Source of the DNA: Tribonema minus
Lineage: Eukaryota; Sar; Xanthophyceae; Tribonematales; Tribonemataceae
Length of the DNA stretch: 64,000 nucleotides
NCBI GenBank assembly: GCA_017506865.1
Contig: JAFCMP010000018.1
Location: 1-64,000, forward strand
Direction: 5' to 3'
How positions within the stretch are numbered: position 1 is the stretch's first letter; each line of letters opens with the position of its first letter. Both the position numbers and the translations under genes were made by a program. Shown here one piece after another: positions 54,296-64,000 of the stretch. The notes below the pieces were generated by a model. It worked only from the letters and a program-made list of their open reading frames with translations, searched no databases and was not told the DNA's origin.

Positions 54296-57022
54296 ATGTT
54301 GCACAATTCTATACCCACCTCACAAGCTCAACTCTCAGCTCTCGCCCGTGATCCCATACCCCACGTTCTACACACGGCAGGCGCGGGCATCCACGCGGCG
54401 GCGGAGGGCGCGACGCCCACCCCGCGCAAGCACCAGATGTGCCTGGACCTCGGCCAGCGCGACTTCGGCCGCCGCTCGCAGTGCGCGCGCTGCGGCATGC
54501 TGTGGCTGCCCAGCGACCCCGGCGACGCGGAGGCGCACGCGCGCCACTGCGCCGCGCACGCCGCCGGCGTTGCGTTCGCGGGCTGGAAGCACGAGCGCGT
54601 GCAGGCGACGTTCCACGGCGGCGGCGACGGCGGCGGCGGCAGCAGGGCGCGGCGCAGCGGCGGCAGCAGCGGCGGCAGCAGCGCGGGGAAGGGGGCGCGG
54701 GTGGTGGAGATTCGGAGTGGGGATCCCGCAGCGCATGTGGCAAAGCTCAGCGAGGTGAAGGCGCTCATGGACGAGGACATGGGGTTCGCGCACGCGCCCA
54801 TGAAGGTGAGGGGCCTGCGCGCGCGATTTCTGTAGGAATGTGGGGGTATTACTGGTAGTGCAGGAGGAGCTCAGGATTCTTCTGCAGGTTGCTCTTGGAA
54901 GCGCTCGTTCAACCCTTCAAAAAGCTGGTTCTCGAACTCGCAGCCATTTCGACTAGCAGAGGTGCATAGCTTGGGCGGCTGGTAGTTGACGGCAGGGACC
55001 ACGCAGCGTCGCTAATGCCGCGCGCTGTGAGGCGCGCGAGGCGGCAGGCGCGCAGTGCTCAGCTTGGCGCCTGCATCAGTTTATCGTTCAGCGCTTGTGC
55101 GCAGGGTTGCGCCTGTACTGCAAGTGTTCAGGGCTCTGTTTCCAGCACCAACAGCAACTTCACCGAAGACGATGTTTGTGCCACAGGACGAAGAGTTTAG
55201 GAGTTTTCGTTTGTGCTTGTGTGCCGCTACACTGCAATCGTCATCTACAGACGCGCGGCTTTGCGCTGAAACCGGGCTCGTTTGTGCCAGATCTGTTGCA
55301 CGACTTTTCGGCAGTCATTGCTGCGCCTGCTTCGGTTGTTCTTCGTGCGGGCTTGCAACAGCGCTGTGTGCCCAGCGGTCTGTCTGCACACCATTGAGAT
55401 AGACCCTGGCGATGCCACCAGTCATCACTACTGTAACTGCTGCTGCAGTTCGCCCAAGCCAAATGCGTACACGACAGACAGTATAGTACAGTACAGTACA
55501 GTACAGTACAGTAAAGTACAGAGTGCACGAGCGTCACCACCAGAGCCCTTGGCCCCTTCCTGTCGTGCTGCGACACACCGCTCAGCACGTGCTGCCGCCG
55601 CCGCTGCGCCGCCGCCGTCGCCGCAGGCCGGACGCCGTGCGTTCCTATACATCACCGCCAACAAGGTCGCCGGCTGCGTCATCGTGGAGCCCATCACGGA
55701 GGGTCGCCACGTGAAGTTCATAGGTGAGCTTCCGCGCAGCAAGGCGGTGGTCGTGCCCATTTCTTCAGCGGATGCCAATGTCGCTGAGCTCTGGTGACCG
55801 TGATGTGCCGGATGCACGTGTGCTCTGCGAGGGAGATCCGGCCAAAGGTGATGCGCTGCGTGAGCGTGTGCTCTGCGAGGAAGAGACCATACAGAAGGGG
55901 GCAATTCGTCAGCGCTGCTGGCAGTCGGAGCGGAGAAATGCTTTATTTGCTGAGCGCTGACACCGCAGCAGCGACTTGCGAGGCCCCCGGGACAACCCGC
56001 CGCCGCCCTTTTGCCCCCTTCGACGTTAGAAGCTGCGTCCGGTCTCGTCAATGTTATGCGCCGGCGTCGCTGTCATCGCATCAGCGAGGAGAATATGTAT
56101 GCAGCGCTCTAGTCAAAACAGAAGTCTCTATCCGCGCACGCACTGACTGCTGCGTGCTGCTCTTGGCCGCGCGTCACATGACCACATCACCCATCCGCCC
56201 CGTGCGTTGCCTGCTACCGTGCTTTGCCATCACAACAGAGGAACCGGCGCTGGCGGCGACTACACCATCACCGGGTGCGGAGGACAAAAACGCTGACGGC
56301 ACCGCTCAAAAGGCCTCCGTCTTTGACCTTGAGCCAACGCCACCGGAGCCGGCGGCGCCGCCGGCGCAGTGCATGCAGTTTGATGGGCCGCCGGCACCGG
56401 CGATGGTCGGCGTGCACCAGATGTGGACGCACCGCGCGCACCGCAAGTGAGTGACGCCTGATTTCTGTCAATTTCAAGAGTTGACATGCCACGTGGCTGT
56501 TCTAAGCATCTTCAACAATCGTGCCTGCTGACTTGGTTGTCGTCTCCGTTCTGAGAAGCGTGATGACGCGTATGCCGGACACGCGTGCGTGACATACCCT
56601 TACATGTACATATATACCGTATGCACTCGTGGTGTGTTTTAAGGCGCACTCCAGCACGTGGGGCGGTTGCACGTGCCACCGCCCAATGTGCCCTCCCCCC
56701 CGGCCTGCACTCGATGCTGACCTGCTGACCTTGCTGCTCTCTCGCGACTCCGACTCCTCTCAGGAAGGGCGTGATGACGCGCCTGCTGGACACGGTGCGG
56801 GAGCGCATGATGTTCCCGCTGCGCGTCGACCGCTCCGCCGTCGCCTTCAGCCAGCCCACACAGGACGGCTATGCGTTCGCGTGTGCGTACGTCGCGGGCG
56901 ACAGCGGCGGCGGCAGCAGCGGCGGCGGCAGCGGCAGTGCTGGCAGCGGCGGCGGCGGCGGCGGCAGCGCTGGCAGCAGCAGCGCTCGGCCTCTGGTCTA
57001 TGACATCCAGCGCGATGAGTGA
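54296..57022 (+). CDS. ECO1: Eco1/ESCO-type cohesin N-acetyltransferase
   Basis: Exons 54296-54805, 55627-55723, 56239-56446, 56764-57022; phases 0, 1, 2 agree; 357 residues. Exon 1 has the family zinc finger (HQMCLDLGQRDFG, then C-x2-C...H, WKHERV at ~45-105), a Gly/Ser/Arg-rich linker, and VVEIRSGDPAAHVAKLSEV...LMDEDMGF. Exon 2 begins AGRRAFLYITANKVAGCVIV, the first GNAT strands. Exon 3 ends GVHQMWTHRAHR and exon 4 begins KGVMTRLLDTVRE, the acetyl-CoA-binding turn (HRKKGV), then VAFSQPTQDGYAFACAYV, the conserved C-terminus. The enzyme acetylates Smc3 in the nucleus to establish sister-chromatid cohesion in S phase. A Gly/Ser-rich tail (~30 residues) follows. The start is the first in-frame ATG; an upstream exon is possible. 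Confidence 0.88.
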
Positions 57023-58590
57023 TGGCGCAAGAAAGGGCAGCGCTGATGTCCTTACGCAATTCTGGCGCGCTCGTGTGTCCGTGGAAAGCGGCGGCGACGG
57101 CGGCGGCGGCGGCGGCGCAGCAGCGGCGGCAGCGACTGCGCGGTGGTGGCGGTGATGGCGCGGTGGAGGCGACGTCGCAGCGGCGGCAGCTGCGGCGCAG
57201 CAGCAGCAGCGGCCGCACAAACCAGCGGCGCTGGCCCTATGCTGAGGATGCAGCATGCAGCCCACACAATGCCGATGGTGTGGAGAGCGAGAGAGTCGTC
57301 TCCACAATGCAGCGCACATGCTGTGCACATGACTGAGACACCAACGAGCCTGACAGCTGGCGCCAGCGGGGGCAGACAGCGCTGGCGCAGTGTGAGCCTA
57401 TCACCGTGCAGGGTGCGGCGCTCCGCTTGGAGCGATCTTTCTGGGGGAATCAAGACAGCGGCTGCTGCGGCATACATAGGAGCGCCTGCAGACGGTGGCG
57501 CTGGCGCTTGACGCAGGGGGGCGAGGGGGAGGGGGCGAGGCGATGCGGCAGAGGGCTGCAGAATGCAAAAGCAGAGTGATCAAATGTTCATGCAGAAGAG
57601 TGAGCGCAACTCCGTTTCAGGGGGGCTGGTGGGGCGCAGATGTGCCTTTGGTGAGGGGGTGGAGTTTCGCTGTCGCAAGGCTTTTGCTCAACTTGAAGTA
57701 CCGCCACACAGTGACAAGTGCCACACGCGGCTGATGCTGCGTACGTGAGCAAGAAAGTGCCGCACTGCTGCTGAGAGGCTCCGGGATCCGGCCTGTGCAT
57801 CAGAGGTTTTTGTGTTTATACTGTTTAGGCAGTGACGCAGATGTCAGCGACGCACTACAGCGTGGCGTGCAAGGCACGTGGATGTCATCGTGTGGCTACG
57901 TGGAAAACGTTGTACATACAGAGCACAAAACCATGCAGAAATGTGTGTGAACAGATTGCAACACACGCAGTTTCCTGCAGTTATTCTTGGTCTAATAAGC
58001 GTAAGTGTGCATGCTCTGGCAAAGCAACCACCGCCGACGTCTTGTCAAGCCAGGCAGAGCAGGCATGCGCTGACTGAGCACTGCGCACCTCAGTGCCTCA
58101 TTGCTCAGCTCAGCTGCCAGAGGTTTCGGCTAGTCGCGATACGTAACTGAAAAACTGTTCTTGTCGACATGTGCCTGACATGAGCACTGCACCCACTGCC
58201 CCCGTGCTCAGCGGCCGGAGTGGTGTCGGCCGAATCGCGATCGTAACTGTGCGTGTGAAACTGTTCGTCTCCTCGGCCTCTGCGTGACATCAGGACACGC
58301 TCCGCTGCCTGCAAGTCGCAGCACACCTGGCGCAAGCAGATACCATCACTTGTAGGTCTAATGGACGACGGTTGAGGGGTCTTGAAACTTCCTTCCCCTA
58401 AGGCGAGATAGCTGCGCAACTGAGTGGGCCCAAGGCTGGGCTGGCGGAAGCCCCAGCAGTGGCAGCAGCGATGGTCAGAGTGCCTGTGCCACTGCTGCAG
58501 TAAAAGGAACGCGACGGTGGCGGCGTGGGCAGTCAGGCACTGGCGGGAGCGGTGGGGGGTACTCGTCGCAGTGGGTCAGTGAGGTGAAGC
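57023..58590. other. Intergenic, 3' flank of ECO1 and 5' region of the ankyrin gene
   Basis: GC-rich with GGC/GCA repeats up to ~57230. Several short ORFs on both strands, none convincing. Confidence 0.4.
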
Positions 58591-61500
58591 ATGCCTACGG
58601 ACACTGAGCTGCACAAGGCGGCGCACAATGGCGACTTGGCAAAATGCAAAGAGGTGGGTCATCATCAAACAAAGTACAGTGTGCAGCGTAGTGGGGCATT
58701 CAAGTGTGGTGTGTCCATCTCGTGTGACGACTTGCAATCGCAATTTTCTTCGATGTCTCGTTAAAGCCCAAGCCAATGTATTGCAGTGAGTATGTGCTAC
58801 CCTTATTTACGGCAACCAAAATCATCTCACAAAGTCTTGTAATCCCTGAAGCATGAGCCGTATCAAAATGCCAAGCCCTCTGGGTATCACTTGCGGCCAC
58901 AGAGGGCTCTGCCTTTCGAGTTTGTTTGCGTTCAAAGTTGAAGTTTGCAGTGCACGCAGCTAATGATATGCAGCACACCAACGGAGGGTCAGGTACTGGC
59001 AGTGCCAACCCGACGCGACCGCCACCCTCATCAAAATGTTGAGGTTTGATATCACTGTATGCAGCCTGATTCAATTTCAACTCACTGGGGCGTGATGGCA
59101 GTGCAGGCACAGCGCCAGGAGCGCTTGTTGAACTTTAACCTCAAGCAACGTTGTCCACTTCAAAGGCTGAAACCTATCAATGATATCTATAAATCCGAAG
59201 TACTCGTCAATAGGTAAATACTTCAAAGTACATATATATATGCATGTATGTATGAATCTGCGAGCCAGAATGCTTCACAGACGGGAGGTGAATAACAGAT
59301 TTCTGGAATCAGCAGCATCACCGCGCCCGTTGATAGAGTACATCTGGACACAGAAGCTCGCGAGCACATTCCAAACCCCATTTTCTTATGTGTATGTTGG
59401 CGGTGACCCTAAACCGTAACCCCAACCCCTCCAACGCTCACAAACTTTGCACATCTGGGCTTAGCAACCATGCAAGTGCACGCCAACTGATGGCCTGCGT
59501 GCTAGTGATTGCAGCACATCATTCTGGTCCCTCCCAAGCGCGCGGATACGTGCGTCAGACTCGGATTTGGACTCTCGAGACGGTGCAAGTCTCGCGGTGC
59601 TTGCGCCACCAGGTGCTGCGAGCTGAGCGCGATGACTCTAGAGTCTGAGTATGACTCTGTCAGCAGCAGCGCGGTGCGCGCGGGCACTCCCCTGTCAAAT
59701 GCCAACATCCTGACAATGGCAGCATTGCAATCTGGTCACCGCACAACTTCAAGTTGAAGTTTCAACGCTGATGATAAGGGTGGATCTGGACCCCCGCAAC
59801 TGTGCGAGCATTCGCATCACAAATGCCAACACGACAACGGTGGTGCTGGATGTGTACAATAGTTGCTGTTCATCTTACGGTAGTGGACAGGCTTGAGCTC
59901 TCATCTTGGGGTAAGGGACAGGCTTGAGCTCGGGCGCCGCTGGATCGTCGAGACCTGAGCAATGACTCCAGAGTCTGAGTACAAGTCTGTCAGCAGCAGC
60001 AGCTGCTGCAACAGGCCTTTCAAACTTGAACACATGAAAAGAAAGAGGTGAAGTGATTTTCGATGCGCATCGTGACACTTTGCCATGAGGTGCATGTACG
60101 CTCTGGTAGCAAACTCGACGTCAGCCGTCTGGGCGTTTCCGCGCCCTCAGCCAGAGTATGCGCTGAGCGCTGACTACTGTACCTGCATACCTACCCCTGA
60201 AGTGTGATCGGCTTAGCGTTGACTACCGCACCTGCATACCTGCCCCTTGTTTATCACACTTGAAAAGGCACCACTGAGAGCCTTTGTCGTTACACCTGCA
60301 AGACTGCACACCATTCTGATTTATTCTGGTTTGCTGTATGATAGGCTGTGTCGGTGGTGCTGGCTGCGAGAAATGGCCACATGGACAACTTGCAGCCAAA
60401 ACCTCACTGCTCCCCTGCAAACCCTACCCCTAAACCTAGCCCTTGGAGCGGCGGTGGGGCCGGCGCAAGGGCTCCCTGCCGTTTCCAAAGCCTCTTCTCG
60501 GGCTCCTTCTTCAAACAGAAGTCATATACGCTCTGCACCACTGATCTCATGCACACGCGTGAAGCAAACATACTGTTGCAGCATAGCTTTGCGGCCAGCG
60601 CATGCAGCCATCAGCGGTGTGCGCCCACGCCAACGACACTGCCTCTGCCATTTTTATACGCGTTGGCGCCCGCGTCATCGACTGACGTGAAAATTTCTCT
60701 TCTTGCCCCCCGCTACAACTGCCGCAGCTGATTGAGGGCGGCGTGCGGAGGTCCGCCGTGAATTACAGTATTATGCACTTGTATGAAGAAATCATACTGT
60801 TCCAGCTAGCTTCGCAGCAAGTGCATGCAGCCATGTACAGGGTGCGCCCATGCCTACCGCGCCGCCGCTGCCAATTTTGACATGCACTGGCGCCAGCATC
60901 GCCAATTGACGCGAAAATATATCTCTCTCATGTTGCGCGCCACAACGCCAGTGCCGGCAGCATCAACTAATGCAATAATGTATATCTCTCTCATGTTGCG
61001 TCCTGCAATCGTCGCAGCTGATTGAGGGCGGCGGCGCGGAGGTCAACGAGCCGGGGGCGTCGGACAGGAGAGCCCTGCACAGGTCAGAACTAGGGGTCAC
61101 ATCCTCTTGTGGTGATTGAGCGTGACCCTGAACCCTAACCCTAGCGCTAAGCATTGCGCAGCATCGGCGGCGCCGAGCGCGTGATTGCGCGCGGAAAGCG
61201 TCGTGCAGGGCCGCCGTGACCCTAACCCTGGCCCTGACCCAAACTCTAACCTCAACGCTAACCCTACGCCTGGGTACACAAAGCCGGCGCGATGTGGCAG
61301 CGTCACAGCGCTGCGGCTCCTGCCGCACGTACTGAATTCTGAGTTCTGGCATGCTGGACGCTGAGCCCAGGGACTGCTGCTGGGCAGACCATGCTGCCGC
61401 TGCTGCCGCCGCCGCCGGCGCCGCCGCGCTGCGTAGGGCTGTTGCGGTACTACCGGTACATGATCGCTTTGCGCAGTGAGGTCTGGGTCGAGTACTCGTG

Positions 61501-64000
61501 CACTTGGGGATTACCAGCCCAGGGAAGTAGACTGCGCTGCCGCCGCCGCGGCCGCCGCCGCTGCTGCCGCTGCCGCCGATGCCATTGTGCGTAGGGCTCA
61601 CGCAAGCAGCAAGCACAGCGCGGCAGCACCGGTACATTGGCGATGTGTGCAGCGAGGTAGGGGTCGAGTACTCGTGCGCATGAACCTAACCCTAACCCTG
61701 AACCCTAACCCTAACCCTAGGCTGTGAAGGCCCCTAAGCGTGCGGCACAAGTGCAGCCGGAGCGCACGATAAGCACAGCGTGGCAGCATTGGTACATGCG
61801 CTTCGGAGAAGGAGTGTTGCATTGAGTGCACATCCAAAGAGAGGGCTTTTCGCGCCCCTTGCGAAACGAAATTAATAAAAGTACATGCGCTATATGCGCA
61901 GCGAGGTAACAGTCGACTACACTTTGGCTCGTTGTGTAGCTGGAGCGCAAAACGCAGCCGCTGCGCACATAGCAGTCGAGCTGTGCTCCAAAGTCGCTGT
62001 GCAGGTGGCATCGCGCGCAGCACCATGAGTCACTCACTCACTCACTCTGAGTGAGCGGCGACCTGAGTCACTCCCTCCCGTCGCTCTGTCGTGTCATTGC
62101 CCGGCTGCTCTCTCTCGGGCATAAATGGCACAACACGAGGCGACCGCGACCAGCATACATACCCCCACTACCTAACCTCTCTGCTGCTTGAGCGTTTCAA
62201 CGCATGATATTTGACAATAGTATTTGTGTGTCAACATCTATACTTCGGAGTACTTCGGTGTGTACTATATACTTCGAAGTATATAATTGCCGCAGCAGTT
62301 GCAACCATGGTTATTGGCAGAAGGCATTCAATTTGTTGGCTAACCGCACCTTTTTGCTAAGTAGAGCTCAACGGTCTTTTGATTCGTCTTTAACAATAGA
62401 TAGGCAAAGTGCACACAGTGATCAAGCCGCGCTCGACATGCTCTCTCTCTCCGCGGGTAACACACTGCAGCAGACCAGGTCGCTCACTTTCGGTGTCCAG
62501 CTTGTTGCTGCCTATCATTTCAGCTTCAACCCTTGCTCTTTCCAAACCTGACTCTTGCACGCCAGAGCTGTGGGGAGTAATCATGCAACGGCGATAGCCT
62601 ACCTGCTGTACAAGGGGTTCTCGCCCATGCAAATTCCCAACCCTCGCTGTAACCCTCACCCCACTTTCTAACCCTGACCGCAACGCTTGCGTACCTGGGC
62701 TGCGGGCGGCAACAACGTGGCAGTGGTAGAGCACCTCCCAGACCCCCTAGCCCTACTCATTACAACTCCAGACCTTGACTTAGTCGCTAACCCTGGCCCT
62801 AATCTTAGCTCAAATTCTAACTGTCGCACGCCAGGGCTGCCAGCGGCAACCACGTGGCGGTGATAGAGTAGCCGCTGTCCAAGCCCTCCAAAATCACATC
62901 CCCATTCCTCGAACTAATTGTTACCCTACCTCTGAGTTTATCCCAACCCACACCCTAACTGCCTTGCACCAGAGCTGCGGGCGGCAACCACGTGGCGGTG
63001 ATAGAGTACCTGCTCTCCAAGGGCGCACCCGTGGATCAGGCAGACAAGTCGGGACGGACCGCGCTGCACTGGGCCGCCATCAGCGGGCACCTGGAGGCGA
63101 CACAGGTAGGTTTTGAAGTAGGGTTTGGAGTGAACGGCACTGGGCCGCCATCAGTGAGCACTGGAAGCAACACAGGCAGGGTTTGAAGTAGGGTTTGAAG
63201 GTTTGCTCAGTCGGGCTGGACCGCATCGCACTGGGCCGCCATCGCAGATAGGACTTGAAGTATGACAATGTTAAAGCAGGGTTTGAAGGCTTTCCAATTA
63301 TGTCACGCCGCACTGCACTGGGCGGGCACCTGGAGGCGACACAGGCAGGGTTTGAAGTAAACTTGGAATTTTTCTTTCTCATTGCCGTCCCCGGACGCGC
63401 CGTGCAGATGCTGCTTGATTCCCACATGTTAGTATTCGGAAGTATCAATATTACATACTTCAAGTAAAATGAGTCACTCAGTACATGACTGAAACCTCTT
63501 TATAGAAGTATGTGTTTTTTGTGCTGACATCCTCACGCGTCGCGCCGCGCAGCTGCTGCTCGACAAGGGCAGCGCGATGATGGCAAAAACGGGCAGCGGC
63601 TCCAAGGCGTTTCACCTGGCAATAGAAGTATCATTTTACATGTAGTTACAGATGAACCCTTTTTTTTTTACATTCAAGAGCATGAGTTTGGTCGCTAATT
63701 GCCGTCCCCAAACGCGCGCTCGCAGCTGCTGCTTGACAAGGGCAGTGCGATGATGGCAAAAAAAGGCACCCCGTGCCCCATCCTGCCATGCTCCTACACA
63801 ATCAGTAGTACAAGTGTCGCCATGTGTAGTTTATATACGTTGTTTTTGCTGATCAATTTCCTCATGTGTGTCGCGCAGCTGCTGCTTGACAAGGGCAGTG
63901 CAATGATGGCAAAAACGGGCAGCGGCTCCACGGCCTTTCACCTGGCGGCGGAGGGGGGTCGCGTGGACGTGGTGCGGCTGTTCATGGAGCGCGCGACCGC
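58591..64000 (+). CDS. Ankyrin-repeat protein, 5' part (runs off the window)
   Basis: Exons with matching phases: 58591-58653 (MPTDTELHKAAHNGDLAKCK), 61018-61082 (LIEGGGAEVNEPGASDRRAL), 62973-63105 (AAGGNHVAVIEYLLSKGA, GRTALHWAAISGHLEATQ), 63879-64000 onwards (LLLDKGSAMMAKTG, TAFHLAAEGGRVDVVRLFM). Joined, these give regular ankyrin repeats (ALHRAAGG-H--VIEYLL, TALHWAAISGHLEA, TAFHLAAEGGRVDVVRLF). Ankyrin repeats mediate protein binding; no other domain is visible before the window ends. Donors are GTGGGT, GTCAGA, GTAGGT. Introns contain extra, partly broken copies of exons 2, 3 and 4. Confidence 0.8.
60346..60400 (+). other. Stray ankyrin-like segment
   Basis: Reads VSVVLAARNGHMDNLQ, an ankyrin helix pattern, within intron 1 of the ankyrin gene. 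No clean splice sites on both sides, so it may be a decayed exon. Confidence 0.4.
60717..60760 (+). repeat. Truncated copy of ankyrin exon 2
   Basis: CCGCAG followed by CTGATTGAGGGCGGCG, as at the true exon start 61012-61033. The copy then diverges. The ~200 bp upstream (60560-60716) is also a diverged copy of 60780-60930. Confidence 0.65.
62695..62880 (+). repeat. Two decayed copies of ankyrin exon 3 start
   Basis: GCTGC(G/C)(G)GCGGCAAC-ACGTGGC occurs at 62699-62735 and 62833-62882. The second has an in-frame TAG where the real exon (62973-63105) has TAC. Confidence 0.7.
63106..63350 (+). repeat. Tandem copies of the 3' end of ankyrin exon 3
   Basis: CACTGGGCCGCCATC(AG) and GCAGGGTTTGAAGTA words recur at about 63139-63195, 63225-63260 and 63310-63358, after the true exon end 63069-63105. 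Confidence 0.75.
63553..63878 (+). repeat. Two extra copies of ankyrin exon 4 start
   Basis: CAG|CTGCTGCT(C/T)GACAAGGGC begins at 63553 and 63727 as well as at the full-length exon 63879. The first copy reaches a stop after HLAIEV; the second diverges after MMAKKGT. Confidence 0.8.

Noticed and set aside
57052-57511. Overlapping Ala/Arg-rich ORFs downstream of ECO1
   Set aside because: GGC/GCA repeat composition on both strands, no motif.
60540-60930. Minus-strand ankyrin-like words (TPLMAACAG, RTLYMAACT)
   Set aside because: Two tandem copies, but the frame does not hold for more than ~15 residues and no splice sites fit; could be a decayed antisense exon.

Overview
This is a eukaryotic, GC-rich, intron-rich stretch of nuclear DNA. 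Genes are split by introns of a few hundred bases to over 2 kb. Runs of C/G of 15-20 bases, CAG/CTG repeats and short interstitial (CCCTAA)n tracts are everywhere. The TTAGGG-type telomeric motif, the style of the F-box-like and ankyrin proteins, and the retroelement type fit an alga, most likely a stramenopile. That placement is inference, not proof.

Layout. (1) 1-11.2 kb: a Ty3/gypsy-type retrotransposon with three long intact ORFs. The middle ORF fuses a capsid-like region and a zinc finger to a cytosine-C5 DNA methyltransferase; the third is a full Pol (protease, RT, RNase H, DD35E integrase) followed by chromo/Tudor-like modules. (2) 12.9-24.3 kb: a direct segmental duplication holding two minus-strand copies of an F-box plus beta-helix gene, both broken, with a decayed LINE C-terminus between them. 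(3) 25.2-33.3 kb, minus strand: a gene whose exons follow, in order, the C5orf34 family. (4) 34.6-41.6 kb: a large inverted duplication. Each arm carries an F-box-like gene and an ankyrin-like gene transcribed outward from a central spacer; the left arm reads intact, the right arm has a lost splice acceptor, a frameshift and a nonsense codon. (5) 45.1-53.4 kb, minus strand: a complete seven-exon ATG101 gene. (6) 54.3-57.0 kb, plus strand: a four-exon cohesin acetyltransferase (Eco1/ESCO). (7) 58.6 kb to the end, plus strand: the 5' part of an ankyrin-repeat gene.

The exon models were built by hand: I required GT/GC...AG boundaries, matching phases across each junction, and continuity with the known family.

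Two things stand out. The retroelement combines a DNA-methylation writer with chromatin-reader-like modules. In the host genes, introns are repeatedly filled with tandem copies of the neighbouring exon edge: copies of exon 3' ends, arrays of donor-like motifs, and arrays of branch-point/3'-splice-site cassettes. I saw this independently in ATG101, the C5orf34-like gene and the ankyrin gene, and around the ankyrin-like pair. Several 3' splice sites use a nearly pure run of C as polypyrimidine tract.
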